A stretch of DNA of 34,105 nucleotides from an uncultured Eubacteriales bacterium (GCA_900545805.1 URAL01000017.1:1-34105); one strand, 5' to 3'; numbered from the stretch's first letter, positions 15,415 through 23,266 are shown. A program made the numbers and translations. Notes: generated by a model not told the origin, from the letters alone.

Positions 15415-16689
15415 TTGAAAAAGGCATATAATGTCGAGATACTCTCCGTCGGAACGGAGATACTGCTCGGCCACACGACTAATACCGACGCAAGAGATAT
15501 ATCCCTCATGCTCTCGGAGCTCGGTATAAACGTTAAGTACCACACCGTTGTCGGCGATAACCCGCAGCGCCTTGCCGACTGCATCGAGATCGCACGCAAA
15601 AGAGCGGATATTATAATATCCACCGGCGGCCTCGGTCCGACCTGCGACGATCTTACAAAGCAGATTCTCGCCAGTTCCTTCGGGCTTGAGCTTGAGATGC
15701 ACGAGGACGAAAAGCTCCGCCTTTACGATTATCTGACAAACCGAGGCTACAGCAGGGAGATGACCGAAAACAATCTAAAGCAGGCCATGCTGCCTGTAGG
15801 CTGCACGGTTTTCCACAACGATTGGGGCACGGCTCCCGGCTGCGCATTCAAGGCATCCGACGGCACGATAGTCCTCATGCTGCCGGGGCCTCCGAAGGAG
15901 TGCGACGCGATGTTCCGCGCCTGCGCCATGCCGTATCTGCGCTCACTTTCCGACGAGCAGATAGTCTCGCACGCAATCCATGTTTTCGGTATGTCCGAAA
16001 GCGCGATGGATCAGATATTCCGCGACGAGATGAACGCCATGACAAACCCGACCATGGCGCCATACGCCAAGGAGGGCGACTGCCTTTTGCAGGTCACGGC
16101 CAAGGCCGAGAGCGTCGAGAAGGCCGAGGAGATGATGATGCCCGTCATTGAGCACGTTAAGGATGTGCTCGGCGACATCATCTTCGGAATCGACGTCAAC
16201 ACCGTTGAAGAGAGCGTCATGCAGCTTTTAAAGGAAAAGAGGATGACCTTCGCCGCGGCCGAGAGCTGCACCGGAGGCGAGCTTGCAAAGCGCTTTACCG
16301 ATATGCCCGGCGCGAGCGAGTTCTTCCTCGGCGGCGTGACGACCTATACGAATGAGGCGAAGGCAAAGCTTCTCGGCATAGACCTCGCGCTCATCGAGGA
16401 AAAGACCGCCGTAAGCTACGAGGTGGCTAAGGAAATGGCAGAGCGCGTGAGGGCGCTTCTCAATGCCGATATGGGCATCGGCGTGACGGGGCTTGCAGGT
16501 CCCGACGGCGACGGCATTCACGAGGTCGGAACGGTTTTCGTGTCCCTCGCAACCAAGGACGGGACTTATGTGCGCGAGCTGCACGTCGGCGACCGCCGCA
16601 CCCGCAGCTATATCCGCCGCGTCTCCGGAAACTATGCTTTCGACATGATGCGCCGCTATTTGCAGGGTCTTGAGGTCATAAAGGAATAA
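15415..16689 (+). CDS. cinA: CinA family protein (nicotinamide-nucleotide amidohydrolase / COG1058 fusion)
   Basis: This encodes 424 residues from a TTG start with AGGTAGG upstream. The N-terminal MoaB/MogA-like COG1058 domain has VGTEILLGHTTNTDA and STGGLGPTCDDLTKQ (about residues 10-80). The C-terminal PncC-type deamidase domain begins near residue 265 with AAESCTGGELAKRF, containing the catalytic Ser, then GGVTTYTNEAKAKLLGI and GVTGLAGPDGD. Such proteins deamidate NMN in pyridine-nucleotide salvage; the N-terminal domain has ADP-ribose pyrophosphatase activity in some species. It is coupled to thiI by a two-base gap. Confidence 0.95.
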   Translation: MKKAYNVEILSVGTEILLGHTTNTDARDISLMLSELGINVKYHTVVGDNPQRLADCIEIARKRADIIISTGGLGPTCDDLTKQILASSFGLELEMHEDEKLRLYDYLTNRGYSREMTENNLKQAMLPVGCTVFHNDWGTAPGCAFKASDGTIVLMLPGPPKECDAMFRACAMPYLRSLSDEQIVSHAIHVFGMSESAMDQIFRDEMNAMTNPTMAPYAKEGDCLLQVTAKAESVEKAEEMMMPVIEHVKDVLGDIIFGIDVNTVEESVMQLLKEKRMTFAAAESCTGGELAKRFTDMPGASEFFLGGVTTYTNEAKAKLLGIDLALIEEKTAVSYEVAKEMAERVRALLNADMGIGVTGLAGPDGDGIHEVGTVFVSLATKDGTYVRELHVGDRRTRSYIRRVSGNYAFDMMRRYLQGLEVIKE

Positions 16690-16692
16690 AAA

Positions 16693-16727
16693 ACCGCCGG
16701 CCAAAAAGACCGGCGGTATTTCATTTT
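16693..16727. terminator. Bidirectional terminator between cinA and the DMT transporter gene
   Basis: ACCGCCGG (16693-16700) pairs with CCGGCGGT (16710-16717). The rightward transcript then reads ATTTCATTTTTT and the leftward transcript reads TTTTTTATTCC. It serves both convergent genes. Confidence 0.85.
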
Positions 16728-17581
16728 TTGAGCTTCAGCTCGCCGAGGCACGCGCCGCCGAGGATGAGCACCGCGCCCAGAAGCTGCACAGCGCCGAGCC
16801 TTTCGCCGAGAAACAGGGCGGAGACCATAAGCGCCGTCAGAGGGTCGACATAGCTTATAAGCGACGAGGTCTGCGCTGGGAGCTTTTGCAGCGCGGAAAA
16901 ATACATGTAATACGCAAGTCCGGTGTTCACAAAGCCTATGATGAGAACATAGACGATATCATCCGCGCTCGGGATAACCGGCAGCTTAATGCCGTTTATA
17001 AGCAGGTAGAATATCATCACGATAAAGGATATGAACAGCTCGTAGGTTGAGCAGCTTAGTCCCGACATGTGCGTCACGCGCTTTGTAACGATTATAATGA
17101 GCGCGTAAAGCGCCGCGGCTCCCGCGCCGAGCAGCAGACCCGTCTGCACGTCCGAGCCCTCCGTTACGTTTCCGGATATGAACAGCATGCCGGCCGCTAC
17201 CGCCATTACTGCGACGATCTTGTTGGCCTTCAGCTTTTCTTTGAAAATTATCGGGCTGAGTATGAGCGCGAGCATCGGGCCGCAGTAGTACACGAGCGTT
17301 GCGATGCTCACTCCGGCGTATCTGTACGCGCCGAACAGCAGCACCCAGTTAAAGCCCAGTGCCGCGCCGCCGACCGTTGCGGGAACGATGTCGCGTTTAA
17401 GATCGGAAAATGAAAAGCTGCGCCGCGCCGCGACGACGGCAAGCAGAAAAATAAAACCGAGGAAGGTGCGCATGAGAACTATCTCGGCGCTTGAGAGCGA
17501 TATCTTTGCCACCAGCAGACCGTTCGTGCCGAATATTATCATCGCGGCGATGAACAATATGAGATTTTTCGAGCGATCCAT
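16721..17581 (-). CDS. DMT superfamily transporter (EamA family)
   Basis: This encodes 286 residues with about ten hydrophobic helices arranged as two EamA repeats. The first begins LILFIAAMIIFGTNGLLVAK. The second begins around residue 145 (LLLGAGAAALYALIIIVTKR) and ends SYVDPLTALMVSALFLGERL, the typical EamA end of repeat two. The C-terminus is short and basic. Family members export or import amino acids, metabolites or drugs; the substrate cannot be inferred. AGGGGA lies upstream of the ATG. The gene has its own minus-strand promoter and shares a bidirectional terminator with cinA, so it is monocistronic. Confidence 0.9.
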   Translation of the reverse strand: MDRSKNLILFIAAMIIFGTNGLLVAKISLSSAEIVLMRTFLGFIFLLAVVAARRSFSFSDLKRDIVPATVGGAALGFNWVLLFGAYRYAGVSIATLVYYCGPMLALILSPIIFKEKLKANKIVAVMAVAAGMLFISGNVTEGSDVQTGLLLGAGAAALYALIIIVTKRVTHMSGLSCSTYELFISFIVMIFYLLINGIKLPVIPSADDIVYVLIIGFVNTGLAYYMYFSALQKLPAQTSSLISYVDPLTALMVSALFLGERLGAVQLLGAVLILGGACLGELKLKK

Positions 17582-17610
17582 AGGAATTTCCCCTAAATAA
17601 ATGATTTTTC

Positions 17611-17639
17611 AGTATATCATCCGAAAGAGTACTTGTAAA
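17611..17639 (-). promoter_or_regulatory. Promoter of the DMT transporter gene
   Basis: On the minus strand TTTACA (17639-17634), 17 bases, TATACT (17616-17611). It lies about 30 bases upstream of the ATG, immediately after the terminator of the Na/Pi gene. Confidence 0.65.
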
Positions 17640-17646
17640 TAAAAAA

Positions 17647-17665
17647 TGCCGGCCTCAGGCCGGCA
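17647..17665 (-). terminator. Intrinsic terminator of the Na/Pi cotransporter gene
   Basis: TGCCGGCC and its exact complement close an 8-bp stem with a three-base loop. On the minus strand the stem is followed by TTTTTTATTT. It lies 14 bases after the stop of the leftward gene. Confidence 0.88.
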
Positions 17666-17678
17666 TAAATATTTTGCT

Positions 17679-19445
17679 TTACAGCACGAATTTTTTGCTG
17701 TATTCCGCGTAATACTCATCAAAGCAGTGCGAGCGCACCTCGATGAGGCTGTTTATATATTCGTGCGTATCAAAGCTGTCGGACTCAAGCTCTATAATCG
17801 CAACGGCGATGTTCGAGCAGTGATCGGAGATACGCTCGAGATTGGTGATAAGGTCGTTAAATACGAAGCCGTGGTTGAGCGTGCATATGCCCTTTTGCAG
17901 ACGGTCGATATGATGCAGCTTCATCTCGTCGCATAGATTATCTATAAGCTCCTCAAGCGGCTCGACACGGTAGGCATTTTCAAGATCGTTATTGCAGAAC
18001 GCATCAATCGCGGTGTTCATGACCTCGGTGACAGCGGAGATGAGGACATTAACCTCGCGTGCGGCATCCTCGGAGAAAACGATGCCCTTTTCATGCAGCT
18101 CCTGTGCGCACTCTGCGACGTTGAGCGCATGGTCGGAGATACGCTCGAAGTCGTTTATCGTGTGCAGATATTTGCCTACGGCCTCGTTCTGCTCGGAGTT
18201 TAATTCATGGCTCGTGATGTGGATAAGATATGTTCCGAGCTTATCTTCGTATTTGTCGACGATATCCTCGGTCTCTGTGATATGCCGGAAACCCTCATCG
18301 GAGTAGCTTCCTATGAGTGCAAAGGCATCAAACAGATTCTCACGCGCCTTTTTTGCCATGGAGTTTACGGTAAGGCGGCTCTGCTCGACGGCAAGCGCCG
18401 GATGGTCGAGAAAGCGCTCCTCAAGCCTTTCAAAATCCTCAAGGACGGCGGCGTCCTCGGGCTTATCCTTTATGATGAATTTGCATATCCTTTCAAGAAG
18501 CGAGATAAACGGAGCGAGCATCAGGACAATGACAAAGCGGAAGACAGTGTTCATAAGAGCAAGGCTCACCGTCGTCATTGTCGTTGACATGAACGAAAAA
18601 TCGCATATCGCGTTGAGAGTATAGAAAACTATGCTGAACAGGATGACGCCGAGTGTATCTACCATCAGATACGACAGCGCGGTACGCTTACCGTCGGCGC
18701 TTGCTCCGAGAGCAGACAGCAGGACGGGAACGGCGGCACCGATAGCAATACCCATGATGATAGGCAGCGCGATATCAAAGCGTATGGCTCCCGTTACGGC
18801 CAGCGCCTGAAGGATACCGACGGCGGCCGAGGCGCTTTGGATAACGCTCGTAAACACGATGCCGAGCGCGATACCCAGAAGCGGGTTCGAGAAGGTGGTG
18901 AGCATGTTTACGAAGGTCTCGCTCGAGCGCAGCTCGTATACCGAGCCGCTCATTGCCTTCATGCCGAACATCAAAACCGCAAAGCCGAGCATTATCTCGC
19001 CGATATGCTTTTTTGCCTGACCGGAGCAGAACATGCGCAGGATGATACCGGTAACGGCGATGACTGCGGTCAGTGTGTCGGTTGAAAAAAGCTCAAGCCA
19101 GCCGGAGGAGCCGCCTCCGATGTCCGATAAGCAGATTATCCAGCCGGTGACGCTCGTGCCGATTATCGCACCCATGACGACGCCGATGGCCTGACGCACC
19201 TTCATCATGCCGGAGTTTACAAAGCCGACGACCATGACGGACGTTGCCGAGGACGACTGGATAACGGCTGTGACGCCGGTGCCGAGCAGAATGCCCTTAA
19301 GGGGCGTGCTCGAAAGGCGGAACAGAATAAGCTCGAGCTTGTTGCCTGCGACCTTTTTCAGGCTGTCGCCCATAAGGGCCATGCCGAAAAGGAACAGTGC
19401 AACACCGCCTAAAAGCTCAAGCACATTTGAAATCCCCAAAACCAT
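17679..19445 (-). CDS. Na/Pi cotransporter family protein with C-terminal PhoU-like domain
   Basis: This encodes 588 residues. The N-terminal 310 residues hold two inverted Na_Pi_cotrans repeats with the QSSS motif (TAVIQSSSATSVMVVGF) and its counterpart SVIQSASAAVGILQAL. The C-terminal part from about residue 340 is soluble, helical and acidic with PhoU-like spacing (YLHTINDFERISDHALNVAE and DLITNLERISDHCSNIA). Such proteins take up phosphate with sodium or regulate phosphate flux. AGGAGAG lies before the ATG. There is no pst operon in the window. Monocistronic with a clear terminator. Substrate is inferred from family only. Confidence 0.92.
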   Translation of the reverse strand: MVLGISNVLELLGGVALFLFGMALMGDSLKKVAGNKLELILFRLSSTPLKGILLGTGVTAVIQSSSATSVMVVGFVNSGMMKVRQAIGVVMGAIIGTSVTGWIICLSDIGGGSSGWLELFSTDTLTAVIAVTGIILRMFCSGQAKKHIGEIMLGFAVLMFGMKAMSGSVYELRSSETFVNMLTTFSNPLLGIALGIVFTSVIQSASAAVGILQALAVTGAIRFDIALPIIMGIAIGAAVPVLLSALGASADGKRTALSYLMVDTLGVILFSIVFYTLNAICDFSFMSTTMTTVSLALMNTVFRFVIVLMLAPFISLLERICKFIIKDKPEDAAVLEDFERLEERFLDHPALAVEQSRLTVNSMAKKARENLFDAFALIGSYSDEGFRHITETEDIVDKYEDKLGTYLIHITSHELNSEQNEAVGKYLHTINDFERISDHALNVAECAQELHEKGIVFSEDAAREVNVLISAVTEVMNTAIDAFCNNDLENAYRVEPLEELIDNLCDEMKLHHIDRLQKGICTLNHGFVFNDLITNLERISDHCSNIAVAIIELESDSFDTHEYINSLIEVRSHCFDEYYAEYSKKFVL

Positions 19446-19607
19446 GCTCTCCTGTAATCGATATTATCGCAATATAACTATACCTTATAAGCGGTCTAAA
19501 ATCCAGTCATTTTTACGATTTGCGTCAATTATCCAAATAGCGCAAATCGAGCATGAGCGAATTTTGTGCTATATGCTTGCAAATTCGGGGCAGTGTGTTA
19601 TTATTGT

Positions 19608-19709
19608 AGCTGACGAGAGTCGAACGCCAGTCGCCTGATCGCCGCTTTCAGGCTCTTTTTGACGGGCGTCAGCCTGCCAAAGCCGACAGGCGTTCGACTC
19701 CCGTCAGCT
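19608..19709. repeat. Long imperfect inverted repeat with tRNA T-arm-like ends
   Basis: The 21-base arms 19608-19628 and 19689-19709 are complementary except for one position. Each arm, read toward its outer end, contains GCGTTCGACTC, which resembles the TTCGA loop and 3' end of a tRNA or tmRNA. The T-stem does not pair and there is no acceptor or CCA, so it is not an RNA gene. Between the arms lies a short hairpin followed by TCTTTTT. It is 22 bases upstream of the DUF1232 gene, so it would form a 102-base leader structure. Confidence 0.7.
19633..19660 (+). terminator. Possible intrinsic terminator inside the inverted repeat
   Basis: GCCTGA (19633-19638) pairs with TCAGGC (19648-19653) and runs straight into TCTTTTT (19654-19660). 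A short stem with a good T-run, placed in the leader of the DUF1232 gene, it might attenuate that gene. Confidence 0.4.
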
Positions 19710-19731
19710 ATAGCATCAGGGAGGCAGAGCC

Positions 19732-20121
19732 ATGACAATATCAATAAAAACCGGAGCGAAAGCCGTCGCAAAATACACGGGAGTGCTGCTTGATTTTCTC
19801 AATAATACGAATGCAAAGCTCCGGCCGCTTGCGAATATCCCGTTTATCGGCGATACCATAGGTGACGTTCAGGACCTCATATCCATGCTGCATGATTATT
19901 ACCACGGCAGCTATAAAAAGGTTCCGGCCGTCGTGATGCTCGGAACGGCGGCCATTGTCGCGTATCTCGTAAGCCCGTTTGACCTTATCCCGGACAATGT
20001 TCCGCTCCTGGGCTTTATAGACGATGCGCTTATAATAAACCTCGTCATTCAGCTTTGTATCGACAAGGAGCTTGACCGCTACCGCACATGGCGCGGCGTA
20101 CAGAACGCGCAGGAGGCGTGA
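19732..20121 (+). CDS. DUF1232 (YkvA-like) membrane protein
   Basis: This encodes 129 residues. The DUF1232 hallmark is present: AIVAYLVSPFDLIPDNVPLL followed by GFIDDALIINLVIQL, a hydrophobic pair of helices around the conserved SPxDLIPD motif. The N-terminal half is basic/amphipathic. The family is widespread and of unknown function. GGGAGG lies before the ATG. The gene is divergent from the Na/Pi gene, with the structured inverted repeat in its leader, and convergent with the cupin gene through a bidirectional terminator. Confidence 0.88.
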   Translation: MTISIKTGAKAVAKYTGVLLDFLNNTNAKLRPLANIPFIGDTIGDVQDLISMLHDYYHGSYKKVPAVVMLGTAAIVAYLVSPFDLIPDNVPLLGFIDDALIINLVIQLCIDKELDRYRTWRGVQNAQEA

Positions 20122-20137
20122 TTGCCGATAAACATAA

Positions 20138-20161
20138 AAACCGGAGGCGAGCCTCCGGTTT
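20138..20161. terminator. Bidirectional terminator between DUF1232 and cupin genes
   Basis: AAACCGGAGGC (20138-20148) and its exact complement (20151-20161) form an 11-bp stem. The rightward tail is TTTCTTTAC and the leftward tail is TTTTTATGTTT. Confidence 0.8.
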
Positions 20162-20163
20162 CT

Positions 20164-20514
20164 TTACTTGTAGATTACCAGCGCCATGAACACCAGAGGC
20201 TCGGCGCTGCGGTTTACCATCGAATGACCCTCGCCGTCGGGGCAGAAGGCAGTGTCGCCCGCGTGCAGGGTAACGATGCTGCCGTTGTCGCTGTATTCGC
20301 CCTCACCGGACAGCACACAGTAGTATTCGCCGTCGCCCTTATGTATATGCCAGCCGAGCTCACTGCCCGGATCGAGAGTTACTACAGAGAATACTCTGCC
20401 CTTGCCGTAAAGCTCCTCCGGAGTTTCGATTATGCGCTTAAAGTGCACGCTGCCGCTGCCGCCGAATACGTTTTCGCTTGTTTCGCGCTTGTGTTCGTCA
20501 TTCCTTATGATCAT
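20164..20514 (-). CDS. Small cupin domain protein
   Basis: This encodes 116 residues, a single cupin_2 barrel. Motif 1 is GWHIHKGDGEYYCVLSGEGE, with the HxH...E metal ligands, and motif 2 is HAGDTAFCPDGEGHSMVN, with the second His. No DNA-binding domain is attached. Members bind a metal and range from isomerases to small-molecule sensors; the substrate is unknown. Its ATG overlaps the stop of the zinc protease gene by one base, so they are translationally coupled in a LUD-protease-cupin operon. Confidence 0.88.
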   Translation of the reverse strand: MIIRNDEHKRETSENVFGGSGSVHFKRIIETPEELYGKGRVFSVVTLDPGSELGWHIHKGDGEYYCVLSGEGEYSDNGSIVTLHAGDTAFCPDGEGHSMVNRSAEPLVFMALVIYK

Positions 20515-21215
20515 CAGTCGCTTCTCCTTCCGCCGATAATAATCAAAAATCTCATGAGCTGCGCAAGCGATACGGCCAGCGCCGCGACATAGGTCATTGC
20601 CGCCGCCGAGAGCACCTGCTTTGCCTGCCTGAATTCCTCGCCCTGCAAAAGATTCGTCTCTTCAATGGTCTTGAGCGCTCTTGATGAGGCGTTGAACTCC
20701 GTCGGAAGCGTTACAAGCTGGAATATGGTCACAAGCCCGTAAAGCGCGCAGCCGATGTACGCTATCGTCACGAACACCTCGCCGAAGGATGAGAGTATAA
20801 GGCCGAGGATTATGAGCGGAACGGAAAGCTTCGCGCCGATGTTTGTTATCGGAACTATCGCCGTGCGTATCTTAACTGGCGCATAGTTTGTTGCGTGCTG
20901 TATCGCGTGTCCTACCTCATGGCAGGCAACGCCTATTGCGACGGTCGAGGTGCTGCCGTACACATCGTCCGACAGGCGCACGACATTTGCCGAGGGATCG
21001 TAATGATCGGTAAGAGAGCCGGATATGTGCTCGATGGGCACGTTTGAAAGCCCGTTTCGGTCGAGCACCCAGCGCGCCGCCTGAGCGCCTGTAAGACCGC
21101 GTGAGTTGCGCGTATTTCTGTATTTTTTAAATGTTGAATTCACCCTTGAGCTCGCCCACATCGCAAACAGCATCGCGGGCAGCACAAGGACTATATACGT
21201 CCAGTCAATGTACAT
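20514..21215 (-). CDS. Zinc metallopeptidase, YugP family
   Basis: This encodes 233 residues. An N-terminal membrane helix (YIVLVLPAMLFAMWAS) is followed by the catalytic HEVGHAIQHA motif (His 99, Glu 100, His 103). Two or three further helices near residues 120-165 (IVPITNIGAKLSVPLIILGL and the following segment) and a terminal one (AALAVSLAQLMRFLIII) complete it. The LPTEFNASSRAL motif is also typical. YugP proteins are membrane-bound neutral zinc proteases with unknown substrates. It starts three bases after the LUD gene stop. Confidence 0.92.
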   Translation of the reverse strand: MYIDWTYIVLVLPAMLFAMWASSRVNSTFKKYRNTRNSRGLTGAQAARWVLDRNGLSNVPIEHISGSLTDHYDPSANVVRLSDDVYGSTSTVAIGVACHEVGHAIQHATNYAPVKIRTAIVPITNIGAKLSVPLIILGLILSSFGEVFVTIAYIGCALYGLVTIFQLVTLPTEFNASSRALKTIEETNLLQGEEFRQAKQVLSAAAMTYVAALAVSLAQLMRFLIIIGGRRSD

Positions 21216-21218
21216 GCT

Positions 21219-21815
21219 TTACATCCCCAGTTCTTCGTCGATAAGTACGATCTCGACCTTGTCCATGTCCATCATCGGCCCCCAAAGGACGAGCATTGCA
21301 TTGCAGATGCGCTCATTTGAGCGGCAGTCGTGGCACTTGTCATCGATCTTGCAGGGCGTATTTGCCGGAAAACGCTTGCAGTTTTGCACCGCGGCGGTGT
21401 TGCGCGCACGGAATACCGCCGACTCGAAGTCGGGGCAGATCTTATTTGTACCGGCAACGATATAAACGGTCTTGCGTCCGTAGACCTGACCGGCAAGACG
21501 GTTGCCGCGGCCGTCGATGTTTATGATCTCGCCCGTTTCGGCGATAGCGTTCGCGCTTGAGATAAATACCCTTGCTGCGTTTTCCTTATCAAGCGTTTCA
21601 AGCCCCGGCTCGCGCCAGTGCCAGAACACCTCGTTGCCGTTCTCGACAAGCTTGTCGTACAGGCCGAGCTGATCGACGGTTTTCGAGCCGCCGATACCTA
21701 CGCTCGTGTCCTTTATCTCGCCGAGCAGATATTCGCAGGCCTCGCCGCCGCTTTTGAAATGCCGCACCGAAAAGTGACGGGCCTCGAGATTTTTTATTGT
21801 CCTTTCAATGTCCAT
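21219..21815 (-). CDS. LUD domain protein (lactate-utilisation-like, DUF162)
   Basis: This encodes 198 residues. It has the LUD fold signatures GIGGSKTVDQLGLYD (residues about 40-54), FISSANAIAETGEIINIDG and GQVYGRKTVYIVAGTNK. The tail has a cysteine group CKIDDKCHDCRSNERIC that may bind a metal or cluster. Related proteins LutC/LutB function in lactate oxidation, but stand-alone copies like this one are of unproven function in Clostridia. The start ATG has GGAGG ten bases upstream, and this SD abuts a perfect palindrome overlapping the predicted transcription start. First gene of an operon with a YugP protease and a cupin. Confidence 0.88.
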   Translation of the reverse strand: MDIERTIKNLEARHFSVRHFKSGGEACEYLLGEIKDTSVGIGGSKTVDQLGLYDKLVENGNEVFWHWREPGLETLDKENAARVFISSANAIAETGEIINIDGRGNRLAGQVYGRKTVYIVAGTNKICPDFESAVFRARNTAAVQNCKRFPANTPCKIDDKCHDCRSNERICNAMLVLWGPMMDMDKVEIVLIDEELGM

Positions 21816-21826
21816 ATGTATCGCCT

Positions 21827-21850
21827 CCGTCAGAATTAACCTTCTGACGG
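21827..21850. promoter_or_regulatory. Palindrome at the LUD operon start (operator or 5' hairpin)
   Basis: CCGTCAGAA and TTCTGACGG form a perfect 9-bp inverted repeat with a 6-base loop. It overlaps the predicted transcription start (about 21,846) of the leftward LUD gene, and its promoter-distal arm shares two bases with the SD. Confidence 0.6.
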
Positions 21851-21852
21851 AT

Positions 21853-21881
21853 ATTATATATTAGGAGCGTTTATTAATCAA
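21853..21881 (-). promoter_or_regulatory. Promoter of the LUD-protease-cupin operon
   Basis: On the minus strand TTGATT (21881-21876), 17 bases, TATAAT (21858-21853). The -35 box overlaps the last codons of the upstream nucleotidyltransferase gene. Confidence 0.6.
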
Positions 21882-22908
21882 GCCGCTTTTCAAGCTCCGT
21901 TACCAATGCACAGGCAGACTCGGCAAGCTCCCTTGCCGTTTCGGAGTCTTGCGCGTTTGCGGCAATGCGCACGGCGGCGGAGGCCGACAGGGGAGAGATG
22001 CGCAGCTCGTAATCCTCGCCGCGCAGGGCAAAGCCGTCCGAATAGTCCGCGCCGAGATCGAGAAACGCGGCGCTTATGCTGTCCATAAGCCGCGCCCGGT
22101 CTGAACAGCGGCAGTCGGAGTGCTCCATGCAATCGCACTCGGGATCGGAGCACTCATCCTGATCACAAAGCTCAAAGCCGCCGCAAAGCTCCAGCCTGAG
22201 CTTTCCCGATAATGCATCGGCGCAGCATTCGTAGTAGCTCTTCGGAGTTCCGATGTCGCACCAGTAGCCGTCACAGGGCACGCCGAGAAGCTTTTCGCCC
22301 TTATCCAGAAGCATGGGGAACAGATCCTTTGCAAAGTCAAATTCGGCGCTTTTCGGCACGAGCTCCATCGCGTGCGGAGAGATAATATATATGCCGGTAT
22401 TGACGAGATTTGTAACAACGTGCCGCCAGTCGGGCTTTTCGACAAACGAGCGTACGAATCCCTCGCGGTCGCACAGAGCAAGGCCGTAGCGCAGAGGCTC
22501 GGATTCCGGACACAGAGCGATAGTTGCCGCCGGGCGGCGCTTTTTGTGCTCTGATATGAGTTCACCAAGATCAATATCGCAGGCCGCGTCGCCGGATATG
22601 ACGAGAAAATCCTCATTCCCGTAAAAGTCCTCACAGTTTTTGACTCCGCCGGCCGTGCCGAGAGCCTCAGCTTCAACGCGATAGCTTAAGCTGACGCCGA
22701 GCCTCTCGCCGCTGCCGAAATAGGCTTTGATATCGTCCGGGCGGTATTTTAAGGCCGCGCAGATGTCCGTTATCCCGTGCTTTTTCAAAAGCAGGATTAT
22801 ATGCTCCATTACCGGTCTGCCGCAAAGCGGAACCAGCGGCTTCGGCATATCGCCCGTCACGGGCTTTAAGCGCCTGCCCTCGCCGCCGGCCATGATTATA
22901 GCTTTCAT
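21874..22908 (-). CDS. Sugar-phosphate nucleotidyltransferase with Cys-rich linker and phosphomannomutase-like tail
   Basis: This encodes 344 residues. Residues 1-235 form a GT-A nucleotidyltransferase: IIMAGGEGRRLKPVTGDMPK is the nucleotide-binding signature, ISGDAACDID (about 105-113) carries the metal-binding Asp, EKP is at 157-159, and YWCDIGTP (215-222) is the sugar-pocket end motif. A short linker (242-268) holds seven cysteines and many acidic residues. The last 70 residues (DYSDGFALRGEDY, then ISPLSASAAVRIAAN) resemble domain IV of phosphomannomutases, as in the ~800-residue bifunctional ManC-PMM proteins, but the beta-helix and PMM domains I-III are missing. The ATG at 22908 follows GGAGGGAGA; an upstream extension would run into the tRNA. 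Confidence 0.85.
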   Translation of the reverse strand: MKAIIMAGGEGRRLKPVTGDMPKPLVPLCGRPVMEHIILLLKKHGITDICAALKYRPDDIKAYFGSGERLGVSLSYRVEAEALGTAGGVKNCEDFYGNEDFLVISGDAACDIDLGELISEHKKRRPAATIALCPESEPLRYGLALCDREGFVRSFVEKPDWRHVVTNLVNTGIYIISPHAMELVPKSAEFDFAKDLFPMLLDKGEKLLGVPCDGYWCDIGTPKSYYECCADALSGKLRLELCGGFELCDQDECSDPECDCMEHSDCRCSDRARLMDSISAAFLDLGADYSDGFALRGEDYELRISPLSASAAVRIAANAQDSETARELAESACALVTELEKRLD

Positions 22909-22969
22909 AAATATCTCCCTCCCACAGCTTATTGTTGCCGCGCAGAGCCGACATATTCTAAGAAAGCTC

Positions 22970-22998
22970 TTGACTTTGACGGAAAAGTGAATTATAAT
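22970..22998 (+). promoter_or_regulatory. Promoter of tRNA-Ser
   Basis: TTGACT (22970-22975), 17 bases, TATAAT (22993-22998). The predicted start is about 23,005, 29 bases before the mature tRNA 5' end. It is divergent from the nucleotidyltransferase gene. Confidence 0.75.
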
Positions 22999-23033
22999 AC
23001 ACAAGCTGAACATTTCAATATTGTTTTGTACTC

Positions 23034-23126
23034 GGAGAAGTCGCGTAGTCCGGCCGAGCGCGCACGATTGGAAATCGTGTAACACCCATAAGGTGTTCGA
23101 GGGTTCAAATCCCTCCTTCTCCGCCA
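23034..23126 (+). tRNA. tRNA-Ser (anticodon GGA)
   Basis: Acceptor GGAGAAG (23034-23040) pairs with CTTCTCC (23116-23122). The discriminator is G and the CCA is encoded. The anticodon stem CACGA/TCGTG encloses the loop TTGGAAA, giving anticodon GGA, which reads UCC/UCU. A long class II variable arm (AACACC pairing with GGTGTT) and a T-loop GGGTTCAAATCCC are present. All features fit a functional serine tRNA. Genes downstream look horizontally acquired, so its 3' end is a candidate integration site. Confidence 0.97.
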
Positions 23127-23127
23127 T

Positions 23128-23167
23128 AAGTCCACCGTAATTTTGATAGAATTACGGTGGACTTTTT
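23128..23167 (+). terminator. Terminator of tRNA-Ser
   Basis: A perfect 15-bp stem (23128-23142 with 23150-23164) has a 7-base loop and is followed by TTTTT. It begins one base after the CCA. Confidence 0.9.
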
Positions 23168-23220
23168 CTATGCCCGAAAACCGCTTGAAATAAGGCTTTT
23201 CGGCTGTTTCAGCACATAAG

Positions 23221-23266
23221 CGAATCCCGCTGCAGAGCAATTCTGCGGCGGGGGTTCGTGTTTTTT
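23221..23266 (+). terminator. Second terminator-like hairpin downstream of tRNA-Ser
   Basis: The stem pairs 23221-23236 (CGAATCCCGCTGCAGA) with 23242-23258 across a 5-base loop, with minor mismatches, and is followed by TGTTTTTT. No intact gene precedes it, so it may be left from a lost gene. The surrounding 23,168-23,350 shows nothing coding. Confidence 0.6.

Noticed and set aside
19608..19709. tRNA or tmRNA gene
   Set aside because: TTCGA loop-like sequence is present, but the T-stem does not pair and there is no acceptor stem, anticodon arm or CCA.
22909..23127. N-terminal extension of the nucleotidyltransferase frame to 23,127
   Set aside because: It would read back through tRNA-Ser and its promoter; the ATG at 22,908 has an ideal GGAGGGAGA site and starts the family signature.
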